Part shown: positions 15,319 through 23,273 of the stretch, in pieces
How the letters are laid out: every line of letters starts with the position of its first letter
Numbering within the stretch: position 1 is the stretch's first letter
NCBI GenBank assembly: GCA_038239145.1
Contig: JBBSFB010000006.1
Coordinates: 49,323 to 113,322, forward strand
DNA length: 64,000 nucleotides
DNA from: PALSA-610 sp038239145
GTDB lineage: Bacteria; Actinomycetota; Acidimicrobiia; IMCC26256; PALSA-610
Reading direction: 5' to 3'
Notes under the pieces: model-generated
The model's database searches: none
The model's input: the letters and a program-made list of their open reading frames with translations, nothing else
Told to the model about the DNA's origin: nothing
Position numbers and translations under genes: made by a program

Positions 15319-15928
15319 GTTCGCCCACTCGTACATCATCGAGACGATCGAGATCCTGCGCACGCTCGACCTCGACGCGGTAGATCGTCTCGCGCACGGG
15401 CTCGCCGCAGTACGCGACCGCAACGCCCGACTCTTCGTGCTCGGAGTGGGTGGTTCCGCCGGGCACGCGTCGCACGCGGTCAACGACTTTCGCAAGCTGT
15501 GCGGCATAGAGACATACGCACCGACCGACAACGTGAGCGAACTCACTGCGCGCACGAACGACGAAGGGTGGGAGACCTCGCTGTCGGGGTGGCTGGAGGT
15601 ATCACGCCTCGGGCCCGCAGACGCGATCTTGATCTTTTCCGTCGGGGGCGGTGACGCCGAACGCAACATCTCGCCCAATCTCGTGCGGGCGCTCGAATTG
15701 GCGGGCGCGGTCGGGGCGTCGGTGTACGGCATCGTCGGCCGCGACGGTGGGAGCACAGCCCGAGCCGCGGATGCGGTCGTCGTGATCCCACCGCTCTATG
15801 CGGATCGCATCACTCCCCACACCGAGGGTCTGTGCGCGGTTGTCTGGCACCTCCTCGTGTCGCACCCTGCACTGCAGCAGTCGGCGACGAAATGGGAGAG
15901 CGCAACCAACGACGCGGAGACACCTTGA
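15311..15928 (+). CDS. gmhA: Phosphoheptose isomerase family protein (SIS domain)
   Basis: A 205-residue single SIS-domain protein. The phosphate-binding region is VLGVGGSAGHASHAVNDF, matching the GNGGSAADAxH element of GmhA, and the C-terminal TEGLCAVVWHLLVSHP carries the typical E-x-WHLLVSHP ending. GmhA converts sedoheptulose-7-phosphate to D-glycero-D-manno-heptose-7-phosphate and needs zinc. Its place between HddA/HddC and GmhB makes the assignment strong. The family-typical Q/E active-site residues cannot all be confirmed by eye. The ATG start overlaps the methyltransferase by 8 bp and the stop overlaps the TTG of the next gene. Confidence 0.87.
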   Translation: MSEFAHSYIIETIEILRTLDLDAVDRLAHGLAAVRDRNARLFVLGVGGSAGHASHAVNDFRKLCGIETYAPTDNVSELTARTNDEGWETSLSGWLEVSRLGPADAILIFSVGGGDAERNISPNLVRALELAGAVGASVYGIVGRDGGSTARAADAVVVIPPLYADRITPHTEGLCAVVWHLLVSHPALQQSATKWESATNDAETP

Positions 15929-16914
15929 GCCAACCCGATCACTACCGCAGTGTCGTTGTCGTTGGGGGCGCCGGATTCATCGGCAGCCACTTGGTTCGTT
16001 TGTTGCTCGCCCGGGCCGGGGTCGAGCGGGTTGTGGTGTACGACAATTTTTCCTCCGGCCGACGCTGGCACCTCGACCCCGTCGCCGAAGATCGGAGGCT
16101 CGAGATCGTCGAAGGCGAGGTCGACGATCTCGATCGGCTCCCGGCCGCGCTACTGGGCGCGACGGCGGTGGTGCATCTCGCATCGAACCCCGATATCGCG
16201 CGCGCGATGACCGATCCGACGATCGACTTCGACCAAGGCACGAAGCTGACCCACTGCGTCGTGGAAGCGGCGCGCCGGTCGGCGGTCGGCCTCATCCTGT
16301 ACGCGTCGGGAAGCGGTGTGTACGGCGACCTCGCCGACTACGAGGCCGACGAGAGCTTCGGGCCGCTGGAGCCCGTGTCGACGTACGGCGCGAGCAAGCT
16401 CGCGGGCGAAGCGTTGATCGCGTCGTACTGCCACATGTTCGGGATTCGCGGCCGCGCGTTCCGTTTCGGCAACGTGGTCGGACCGAATCAGACACACGGC
16501 GTGGGATTCGACTTCGTCCGCAAGTTGTTGACCGATCCCGGCCGGCTCGAGATCCTCGGCGACGGCAGCCAGAGCAAGTCGTACGTGTACGTCGACGACG
16601 TACTTGCCGCGGTGCTGCTCGCAGGAAGTGTCGGGGACGAACCCTTCGCCGTCTTCAACGTTGCCACCGGCGACTACATCACAGTCGCCGAGATCGCTGC
16701 GCTTGCGATCGAGCGCGTCGGCCTCGAACCCGACTCGGTAGAGCTCGTGTACGGAGGCGGCAGCCGCGGTTGGAAGGGCGACGTGCCCGTGATGCGGGTT
16801 GCGACTGATCGAATTCGCGCGCTCGGATGGACCAATCGGTTCAACTCGCGCGAGGCGCTGCAAGCGTCGATCGACTCGATGCTGGGCGACGCCCGCGCGG
16901 GACGGCTTTGGTGA
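15925..16914 (+). CDS. NAD-dependent sugar epimerase (extended SDR)
   Basis: A 329-residue extended SDR: Rossmann motif GGAGFIGSHLVRLL, catalytic serine region LYASGSGVYG, and YxxxK in STYGASKLAGEA. The C-terminal half has SYVYVDDVLAAVLL and SRGWKGDVPVMR, as in UDP-glucose 4-epimerase and ADP-heptose-6-epimerase relatives. The TTG start overlaps the gmhA stop (TTGA), so a larger upstream frame is not needed. In this operon the substrate is probably GDP- or ADP-heptose, or a later intermediate. A C4 or C6 epimerisation would give a modified heptose. The exact reaction is not decidable. Confidence 0.82.
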   Translation: MSQPDHYRSVVVVGGAGFIGSHLVRLLLARAGVERVVVYDNFSSGRRWHLDPVAEDRRLEIVEGEVDDLDRLPAALLGATAVVHLASNPDIARAMTDPTIDFDQGTKLTHCVVEAARRSAVGLILYASGSGVYGDLADYEADESFGPLEPVSTYGASKLAGEALIASYCHMFGIRGRAFRFGNVVGPNQTHGVGFDFVRKLLTDPGRLEILGDGSQSKSYVYVDDVLAAVLLAGSVGDEPFAVFNVATGDYITVAEIAALAIERVGLEPDSVELVYGGGSRGWKGDVPVMRVATDRIRALGWTNRFNSREALQASIDSMLGDARAGRLW

Positions 16915-18218
16915 CCTCGATGAGACAACGGGCGGTGTTTCTCGATCGCGACGGTGTACTGAATCGGGCGGTCATACGCGCGGGTCGGCCTCTCCCGCCG
17001 GCGTCGGTGCGGGAGGCTGTGCTGCTCCCCGGGGTTGGGGACGCGTGTCGGCGGTTCGCGGAGGCGGGCTGGTTACTCTTCGTCGTGACGAACCAACCCG
17101 ACATCGCTCGCGGCACGACAACCAGGGCTGAGGTCGACGCGATCAACGACGCTGTGCTCGCGGGTTTGCCGATCAGCGAGGTCGCGGTCTGCCCACACGA
17201 CGACGCCGACGGATGTGAATGCCGCAAACCACTCCCGGGAATGTTGGTCGATCTTGCCGCCCGTTGGAACGTCGACCTAGCCTCGAGCGTGATGGTCGGC
17301 GATCGTTGGCGCGACATCGAAGCGGGCCGCGCAGCCGGTGTTCGCACCGTTCTCGTCGAGTACGACTACGCCGAAGCGTTGAACGGCGTGCCGGATCTGC
17401 TCGTTGCAAGCCTGGCCGAAGCCGCCGAGCGCATCGTTGGCCCGGGCGCAGAACATCCAGCCGGGAACGCGCCGACGGTCGACGATTGGGAGTCGCATTG
17501 GGCCGAGTATGCCGACTCGGCGAGCGACAATCCCGCGCAGCAATACCGCCGAGCACTGATTACGGGACGCGTAGAGCGGGAGGGATTACCGAAGCGCGTG
17601 TTGGATATCGGCAGTGGTCAAGGCGACCTGCTGGCGGCGCTTCGCCCTCGTTGGCCGGATGCCGAGCTCGCCGGGCTCGAACTGAGCGCCGAGGGAATAC
17701 GGCGCGCGCTCGAAAAGGTTCCGACCGCGCACTTTTTCCAGGTCGATCTGCTCTCGGACGCGGATCCGCCGACGCCGCTCGAGGACTGGGCTGACGTTGC
17801 GGTGTGCAGCGAGGTGTTGGAGCACGTCGATGATCCTGTCCGACTCCTGACGTCCGCTGTCCGATGTCTTGCGCCGGGCGGACTCCTCGTCGTCACGGTT
17901 CCTGGGGGTCCTCGTACCGCCTTCGACCGGTTCATCGGCCACCGCCAACATTTTCGGCCCGCGATGTTGGGGAACGTGCTCCGAGACGCCGGACTGGAGG
18001 TCGAAAGGGTCTGCGGAAGCGGATTTCCCTTCTTCGTCCTGTACAAGCTGGTCGTTCTGTTGCGGGGGAAGGCGCTCGTCCGTGACGCGTCGAGTTCCGC
18101 CGCACCCTCGCGAGTCGCCTCCGTGGTGATGGGAGCCTTCGCGGTGGTGTTGGTTCCCCGCCTCAATTCGACCCGATTCGGCTGGCAGCTGGTCGCTACG
18201 GGCCGAAAGCGATCTTGA
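16911..18218 (+). CDS. gmhB: GmhB-type heptose bisphosphate phosphatase fused to a SAM methyltransferase
   Basis: A 435-residue bifunctional polypeptide. Residues ~5-185 form a HAD phosphatase of the GmhB/HisB-N family: nucleophile motif FLDRDGVLN, VTNQPDIARG, the zinc-binding loop CPHDDADGCECRKP and MVGDRWRDIEAG. Residues ~200-435 form a class I methyltransferase: VLDIGSGQGDLL, CSEVLEHVDDP and LVVTVPGG. GmhB removes the 7-phosphate from heptose-1,7-bisphosphate, completing the step between HddA and HddC. The methyltransferase half would act later, probably on the sugar or glycan. GTG 16911 overlaps the epimerase stop; ATG 16920 is possible. Stand-alone GmhB is about 180 residues, so the fusion is clear and unusual. 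Confidence 0.88.
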   Translation: MTSMRQRAVFLDRDGVLNRAVIRAGRPLPPASVREAVLLPGVGDACRRFAEAGWLLFVVTNQPDIARGTTTRAEVDAINDAVLAGLPISEVAVCPHDDADGCECRKPLPGMLVDLAARWNVDLASSVMVGDRWRDIEAGRAAGVRTVLVEYDYAEALNGVPDLLVASLAEAAERIVGPGAEHPAGNAPTVDDWESHWAEYADSASDNPAQQYRRALITGRVEREGLPKRVLDIGSGQGDLLAALRPRWPDAELAGLELSAEGIRRALEKVPTAHFFQVDLLSDADPPTPLEDWADVAVCSEVLEHVDDPVRLLTSAVRCLAPGGLLVVTVPGGPRTAFDRFIGHRQHFRPAMLGNVLRDAGLEVERVCGSGFPFFVLYKLVVLLRGKALVRDASSSAAPSRVASVVMGAFAVVLVPRLNSTRFGWQLVATGRKRS

Positions 18219-18249
18219 CACTCAAGAAGAACCGCAGAAGCATTGCGCG

Positions 18250-18969
18250 ATGAGCAAGGTCACGGACGGCCTGAGGATCAAGATCTTTGCCGACGGCGCG
18301 AACGTCGAGCAGATGATCGAGCTGGCGGCGGATCCGCTCATTCAGGGGTTCACGACGAACCCCACGCTCATGCGGCAAGCGGGCATCGCCGACTACGCGA
18401 CCTTTGCAAAAGAGCTGACCGCTCGTATCACGCGCCACCCGATCTCGTTCGAAGTCATCTCCGACGATTTCGCGGAGATGGAACGCCAGGCACTGTGTCT
18501 GCGGGACTTCGGTGACAACGTCTTCGTGAAGATCCCGATCACCGACACGTCGGGTGCGAGCTCGGCGCCGTTGATGAAGCGGCTCGCGGCAGCCGGTGTA
18601 TCGATGAACGCGACCGCGCTCCTCACGCTCGACCAGGTGCGGATCGCCGCCGAAGCGCTCGGCGGCGGCCCGCCCGCCGTCATCTCGGTGTTCGCGGGTC
18701 GCATCGCCGATGCCGGCGTCGATCCGGGTCCGGTGATGGCGGAGTCCAGAGCGATTCTGAGCGCGCATCCGAACCTGGAGCTGCTCTGGGCGAGTCCGCG
18801 CGAGGTGTTGAACCTGTTGCAGGCCGATCAGGTCGGTTGCGACATCATCACCATGACTCCTGATCTCCTGAAGAAGGTCGGGTCGTTGGGGCGCGATCTC
18901 GACGAGTTCTCGCTCGCCACGGTGAAGATGTTCCGCGACGACGCAATCGCCGCCCACTACGACTTCTGA
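18250..18969 (+). CDS. Transaldolase family protein (small, F6P-aldolase type)
   Basis: A 239-residue TIM-barrel transaldolase of the short subfamily. The Schiff-base lysine is K94 in NVFVKIPIT, and the phosphate-side motif is GFTTNPTLM near the N terminus. It follows gmhB by 31 bp, so it may be co-transcribed. Transaldolase makes sedoheptulose-7-phosphate and glyceraldehyde-3-phosphate from fructose-6-phosphate and erythrose-4-phosphate. A copy next to a complete GmhA-HddA-GmhB-HddC set suggests dedicated precursor supply. Short transaldolases of this kind occur in other surface-polysaccharide loci. A fructose-6-phosphate aldolase activity is the alternative. The stop is only 12 bp from the convergent stop of the next gene. 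Confidence 0.85.
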   Translation: MSKVTDGLRIKIFADGANVEQMIELAADPLIQGFTTNPTLMRQAGIADYATFAKELTARITRHPISFEVISDDFAEMERQALCLRDFGDNVFVKIPITDTSGASSAPLMKRLAAAGVSMNATALLTLDQVRIAAEALGGGPPAVISVFAGRIADAGVDPGPVMAESRAILSAHPNLELLWASPREVLNLLQADQVGCDIITMTPDLLKKVGSLGRDLDEFSLATVKMFRDDAIAAHYDF

Positions 18970-18981
18970 GCTGGTGCCCGG

Positions 18982-19940
18982 TCAGCTCAGGTAGCCGAAG
19001 TAGTCGGACCAGGTGTCGTCGAGCCGGAACGTGTCGCACGACAGCTCCGCCGGTCCGCGTCGCACCGGCAACCATTCGCTTTCGGTGCTCACCTCGGTGA
19101 TGACGTCGGGTCGGGTCGCGCTGATCATCATGAGCGCGACCGCGAAGTCGGCCATCGGGCGGCTCCGTCCGATCGGAGATTCGTCGAGCGCAGCGAGATC
19201 GGCCCGGCCCGCAACGCCGACGATGCGTTCGAACACGTTGCCGGGATCGGCGCTTCCCGAGCCGAGCCGTCGGCGGCGACGTTGGCCATGCTCGTCATCA
19301 CCCCGTCGGGGAGCTCGTGATCGGGAGCGTTCAGGATGTGGAGGACCCGGTTGACGGCACCGAGTCGGTCGCTGAAGTCGTCGACGTCGGGAAGTGCACG
19401 GGCGAGGTAGCTCGCAGCGATGCATTCGGAGGCCCAGTCCTCAATAACGTACAGGCCACCCGGGCGGAGCCGGGGGAAGAGCACCTCGAACGACGTTCGC
19501 GTCGGAGCGAGGATGTGCGACGCGTCGTCGATCGCGAGATCGATCTCGCCCTCGGGAAGCCAGGCGTCGACAAAGGCGGTGAGCGCGGCCCGATCACCTT
19601 GGTCCAGGCCGAACCCAGTCTTGACGCGGTCGCCGAGGTCGTTGGTTTCGAGCAGGCGCGCGAGGAGCGGGGGTATCTCCAGCTCGAGGTCGGCCGCAAG
19701 AAAAATGTCCGGTTCGGCCGCCAATGCGATGAGCGCGGTAGATCCGCCGTCTTTGATCCCGAGCTCGACGATTCGCCGCGGCCCCTCGCGCTTCAACAGT
19801 GCGAGATACCGGCGTACGAGCTCCGGAGTCTTGACGATCACGAACTGGTCGCCGACGTCGCCCAGAGGAAGCGATGTGGCGATGAACTTCGAACCGCGTA
19901 TCTCGAGCCGTTGATCGTCGATCCACGGTTCGTCGAACAT
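18982..19940 (-). pseudogene. SAM methyltransferase (MT_24/CmcI-like) broken by a 5-bp duplication
   Basis: The first ~225 residues read in frame from ATG 19940: IVELGIKDGGSTALI, AIDDASHIL and GGLYVIEDWASE, the marks of the same family as the gene at 47577-48455. After MTSMANVAADGS the frame is lost, and the correct C terminus (GNVFERIVGVAGRADLAALD ... DTWSDYFGYLS) continues in another frame to 18982. The break falls exactly at a tandem CCGAG-CCGAG (19257-19266). Removing one copy restores a 317-codon gene. It may be a true recent mutation, a reversible slippage switch or a sequence error. ATG 19940 has a GGAGGG ribosome site and a TACCTT -10 box upstream. Confidence 0.8.
19257..19266 (-). 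repeat. Tandem 5-bp duplication causing a frameshift
   Basis: The plus strand reads CCGAGCCGAG. Deleting one unit gives a continuous methyltransferase reading frame with codons for ADGSGSADPGNVF across the junction, so the second unit is the likely extra one. Confidence 0.8.
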
Positions 19941-20019
19941 GGGGTTCCCTCCGCTTCGGCCGCGACCGTTCGCAAGGTAGTTCGCAAGGGGCGGCTGGGG
20001 CGATGAACACCCTGGTCGG

Positions 20020-20025
20020 TAGCAT
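20020..20025 (+). promoter_or_regulatory. Possible -10 box (TAGCAT)
   Basis: The sequence TAGCATCGCCCGC is identical to 8940-8952. If it is the -10 region, an ATG at 20003 would lie upstream of the transcript and the acyltransferase must start further downstream. A G-rich tract (20045-20059) follows and can act as ribosome site. Confidence 0.38.
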
Positions 20026-20071
20026 CGCCCGCACGTTGAGACCAGCGGGGGGGTGGGGGCCTGTGTCGTCG

Positions 20072-22120
20072 ATGCCGAGCAACGTGATGTCTGGCGACGT
20101 GATGAGCGAGCCGACGCGCCCGAAGATTTCCCGTTCGAGCTACCGCCCGCACCTCGACGGTCTACGCACCGTCGCCGTGTACCTCGTCGTCGCGTTCCAC
20201 GCCGGGCTCGGCCTCGTGAGCGGCGGCTTCATCGGGGTCGACATCTTCTTCGTGCTGTCGGGTTTCCTGGTCACCCAGATCCTGATTCGCGACCTGGCGT
20301 CGGTCGGGCGTATCCGACTGCGACAGTTCTACTCACGCCGGGTGCGCCGGATCCTGCCTGCCGCTGCGATCACCCTCGTCGTCACCGCGCTCGTCTACGC
20401 GATCATCGCGTCACCGGCCGAGACGCGCGACGCGCTCGGGGGTTTCAAAGCCGCGTTCCTGTACTTCGCGAACTGGTATTTCATCCGCCAGTCGACCGAC
20501 TACTTCGCCGCGAACATCAACACGAATCCGGTCGTGCACTTCTGGTCGCTGGCCGTCGAGGAACAGTTCTATCTCGTGTGGCCGATGCTCCTCGCCGGCC
20601 TCTACTTCGTGACGAAGCGCCTGGGACGCCCGCAGTGGTGGGCCCTACGGATCGTCGTTGCGGTCGGCGCGGTCGCTTCTGCGATCGCCGCGTTGCACAT
20701 CGGGTCGACGAATCTCGATCGTGCGTATTACGGAACCGACACGCGGGCGTATCAACTCCTCGCCGGCGCTGCGCTCGCGCTGACTCCCCAACTCTTCCAC
20801 TGGGGTGCTCGCAATCGTCGCTACGCCCGCGCGCTCGCCGTCGTGGTGTTCGTGGGTATGTTGGCGCTCGCGACGTCCGCGCTCGACGTGAGCCCGATCA
20901 CGCGCGGCGTTTTCGTGGCGGTGCTCGCGGTGGCGCTGATCGCCGCCCTCGAGAACACGAGCGGCGGTGTGGTCGAGCGGTTGCTGTCGTCGACGCCGTT
21001 CACCTACCTCGGACGGATCTCCTACGGCATCTATCTCTGGCACTGGCCGGTCATCGTGATCGCGGCCCACGGCCGCAGCCTGTCGCCGCTCGCGCTGTTC
21101 GCGATCTCGTGCGGTGTGGCGACGCCGCTCGCCGCGCTCAGCTTCCATCTGATCGAGCATCCGATACGCGCCGCGCAGACACTCGACCGCTTCAAGACGC
21201 CGATCGTCGCTTTCGGCCTCGCGACGAGTGTCCTGTGCGGCGTCGTCGCCATGCCTGCGATCCTCGATCGGGGAACGACGGCGGTGTCGGCGCTGCCCGG
21301 ATCCGGAGGCTCGGCATCGGGGCTCCGGTTGCTCGACTGGCGCGTCGCGCAAAAGGACATCCCTGCACTGCCCGACTGCCTCGCCGCCGACGTGAGCAAG
21401 TGCACCGTCGTGGCCGGCACGGGCCTGCACGTGGTGTTGATGGGCGACAGCAACGCGCGTATGTGGATCCCCGCGTTCTCGGCGATTGCGAAGCAGCGGG
21501 GTTGGAACCTCTCGGTGTTGGCCTACCCCACGTGCCCCTGGCAGCAGCACCTCGACGTGGTGTACAAGTCGTTCAACCAGTGTCAGGCTCACCACGACGA
21601 CTGGTACAACCGGGTCATCCCGGAGATCGACCCGGGGCTCGTCGTCTTGGCGCATCAGGCCTTCGACGATCCGCTGTATCCCTACCCGTTCATCGCTGCG
21701 GACGGTTCCCAGGTCCGACCGGGCAACCCGAAGTTCGAGTCGAGTCTCACGTCCGCTTCGGCGCAGTCGCTCACTGCACTCTCGGCGCCCGGACGCCAGA
21801 TCGCGATCCTGGAACCGATCCCCGACGCGCCGCCGAAGCAGGACCCGCTGGCGTGCCTGTCGAAGGGGGTGCCGGCCGCGAAGTGCGCCTACCAGGCGCA
21901 TACGCAGCCGACGCCGCTCGAGCTGTTCTACCGCAAGGAGGCGAAGTTATTGCCGGGCGTCGCCTCGGTCGACCTGGATCGCGTCGTCTGCCCGCGCTGG
22001 CCGACCTGCGACGCGATCATCGGCGATGTCATCGTCAAGCGGGACGCGAATCACCTCACCGCCACGTTCGCGAAGTCGGTGGCCGCGCAGGTCGAGGCGC
22101 GCATGCCGAAGACGAAGTGA
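20072..22120 (+). CDS. Acyltransferase-3/SGNH O-acyltransferase (OafA-like), copy 1
   Basis: A ~682-residue protein with an N-terminal acyltransferase-3 membrane domain of about ten spans and a C-terminal extracytoplasmic SGNH domain. The entry motif RPHLDGLRTVAVYLVVAFHAG contains the conserved Arg/His pair, followed by GVDIFFVLSGFLV, HFWSLAVEEQFYLVWP and GRISYGIYLWHWP. The SGNH part has block I as VVLMGDSNARMW (N instead of the usual H) and block V as DANHLT. These enzymes carry acetyl or other acyl groups across the membrane onto sugar hydroxyls. Starts at 20003, 20087 and 20102 are also in frame; 20072 follows the G-rich tract. A paralogue lies at 25928-28027. Confidence 0.87.
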   Translation: MPSNVMSGDVMSEPTRPKISRSSYRPHLDGLRTVAVYLVVAFHAGLGLVSGGFIGVDIFFVLSGFLVTQILIRDLASVGRIRLRQFYSRRVRRILPAAAITLVVTALVYAIIASPAETRDALGGFKAAFLYFANWYFIRQSTDYFAANINTNPVVHFWSLAVEEQFYLVWPMLLAGLYFVTKRLGRPQWWALRIVVAVGAVASAIAALHIGSTNLDRAYYGTDTRAYQLLAGAALALTPQLFHWGARNRRYARALAVVVFVGMLALATSALDVSPITRGVFVAVLAVALIAALENTSGGVVERLLSSTPFTYLGRISYGIYLWHWPVIVIAAHGRSLSPLALFAISCGVATPLAALSFHLIEHPIRAAQTLDRFKTPIVAFGLATSVLCGVVAMPAILDRGTTAVSALPGSGGSASGLRLLDWRVAQKDIPALPDCLAADVSKCTVVAGTGLHVVLMGDSNARMWIPAFSAIAKQRGWNLSVLAYPTCPWQQHLDVVYKSFNQCQAHHDDWYNRVIPEIDPGLVVLAHQAFDDPLYPYPFIAADGSQVRPGNPKFESSLTSASAQSLTALSAPGRQIAILEPIPDAPPKQDPLACLSKGVPAAKCAYQAHTQPTPLELFYRKEAKLLPGVASVDLDRVVCPRWPTCDAIIGDVIVKRDANHLTATFAKSVAAQVEARMPKTK

Positions 22121-22148
22121 ATCGTCCGGCAGACGGAGACGAGACGGA

Positions 22149-23273
22149 TCAGAACAGGATTGGCAGCTGGTCGCGCGGCGAATAGCCGCTCTCGACTGTC
22201 GTCGTCATCGACCCGTAGGTCGACGGGCCGAACAGCCAGGTCTCGATCGCGTAGCGGTCGTGTTCCATACCCGGATCGATGGCGGTCCGGTGCAGGTTGA
22301 GATGATCGAAGATGAGCGCGTCGCCCCGCTCGAAGATCGGACGCACGATCGCGCCATCGGCGGCGGCTTCGGCGGCGTCGGGACTGGTGGCCCATTCCGC
22401 GAACGCGCCCTCGCCCGTCTGCACGAGATCGTCGAGGCGGCGGCCCACCACGTCGAGACCCGGCGCGTCGTCGCCGCAATGAGAGAGCGACAGCCAGACG
22501 TTGAGCGAGCGGATGTCGACGCCCATGAAGGCGCCGTCCTGATGCCATCCGCCGGTCCGGCCTTCGTGGGCCATGCGGCGCAGGGTGCCCTTCCGGGCGA
22601 GGAGCATCGGCTGCTCGCCGAAATACTCGCGTACGAGCCGGCCGAGCCCGACGTCTTCGAACGTCTCGATGAGGTCGAACATCGTCGGGGGCGACTCGAC
22701 GGTCATCACCGCACCGCGGAAGCGTTTTCGGTCACGATCGCTCATCTCGTCGCGTGCGAAGCGCTCGTACCAGCCCTCGAGGTCGGTATTGACCACTCCC
22801 CCAGCGCGGGCATCGAACCCCGCAAGCGCGGCGTCGATATCGGCGACGAGAAGATCGACGCGTTCCGATCCGACGAGCCCGCGCACGATGAGAGAACCAT
22901 GGTGTTGGATCGCGCTGCGGAGGCGCTCGATCGTCAGATCAGTGTGGGCCACTTCAGGGATGCGCGTGCCCGGGAAGAGGTCTTCGATCTCGGGCCACGG
23001 GGGTCGTGTGGTCGGCCACTTGATCGTACGGAACGCGTCGAAGCGCAGATCGACCAGGCGTTGCTCGACCCGTCGATCGCGGTTTCGGCGGTTCGTCTCG
23101 CTCAGGAATCGAATCGCGTCGAGGATCCGTCCTTCCGCGACGAGCGCGTCGGCCACCGCGAACGTCTCGTCGGGACCCCGGCTCGAGCCCGGCCCCGCCG
23201 CGGCCGACGCAAGCGCGGGCGCGGGCGCGATGCTTTCGTCGGGTCGGGCCCGTCGGCGCCCGAGGAAGCGCAT
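22149..23273 (-). CDS. Phytanoyl-CoA dioxygenase (PhyH) family protein
   Basis: A 374-residue Fe(II)/2-oxoglutarate dioxygenase. The HxD iron ligands are in GGWHQDGAFMG (H244, D246). The distal histidine is probably in FDHLNLHRTAID, where the RT may hold 2-oxoglutarate. The first ~90 residues are a variable region (ETFAVADALVAEGRILDAI) that could be helical. It overlaps the sulfatase gene by 1 bp (TGATG), so the two are co-translated. PhyH-like enzymes hydroxylate lipids, amino acids and sugars. Next to a sulfatase, oxidative removal or trimming of a modified glycan is conceivable, but the substrate is unknown. Confidence 0.85.
   Translation of the reverse strand: MRFLGRRRARPDESIAPAPALASAAAGPGSSRGPDETFAVADALVAEGRILDAIRFLSETNRRNRDRRVEQRLVDLRFDAFRTIKWPTTRPPWPEIEDLFPGTRIPEVAHTDLTIERLRSAIQHHGSLIVRGLVGSERVDLLVADIDAALAGFDARAGGVVNTDLEGWYERFARDEMSDRDRKRFRGAVMTVESPPTMFDLIETFEDVGLGRLVREYFGEQPMLLARKGTLRRMAHEGRTGGWHQDGAFMGVDIRSLNVWLSLSHCGDDAPGLDVVGRRLDDLVQTGEGAFAEWATSPDAAEAAADGAIVRPIFERGDALIFDHLNLHRTAIDPGMEHDRYAIETWLFGPSTYGSMTTTVESGYSPRDQLPILF

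Noticed and set aside
20003..20072. ATG 20003 as start of the acyltransferase
   Set aside because: It lies upstream of the likely -10 box at 20020 and adds a non-hydrophobic, non-conserved N terminus. A weak G-rich ribosome site is present, so it is not fully excluded.
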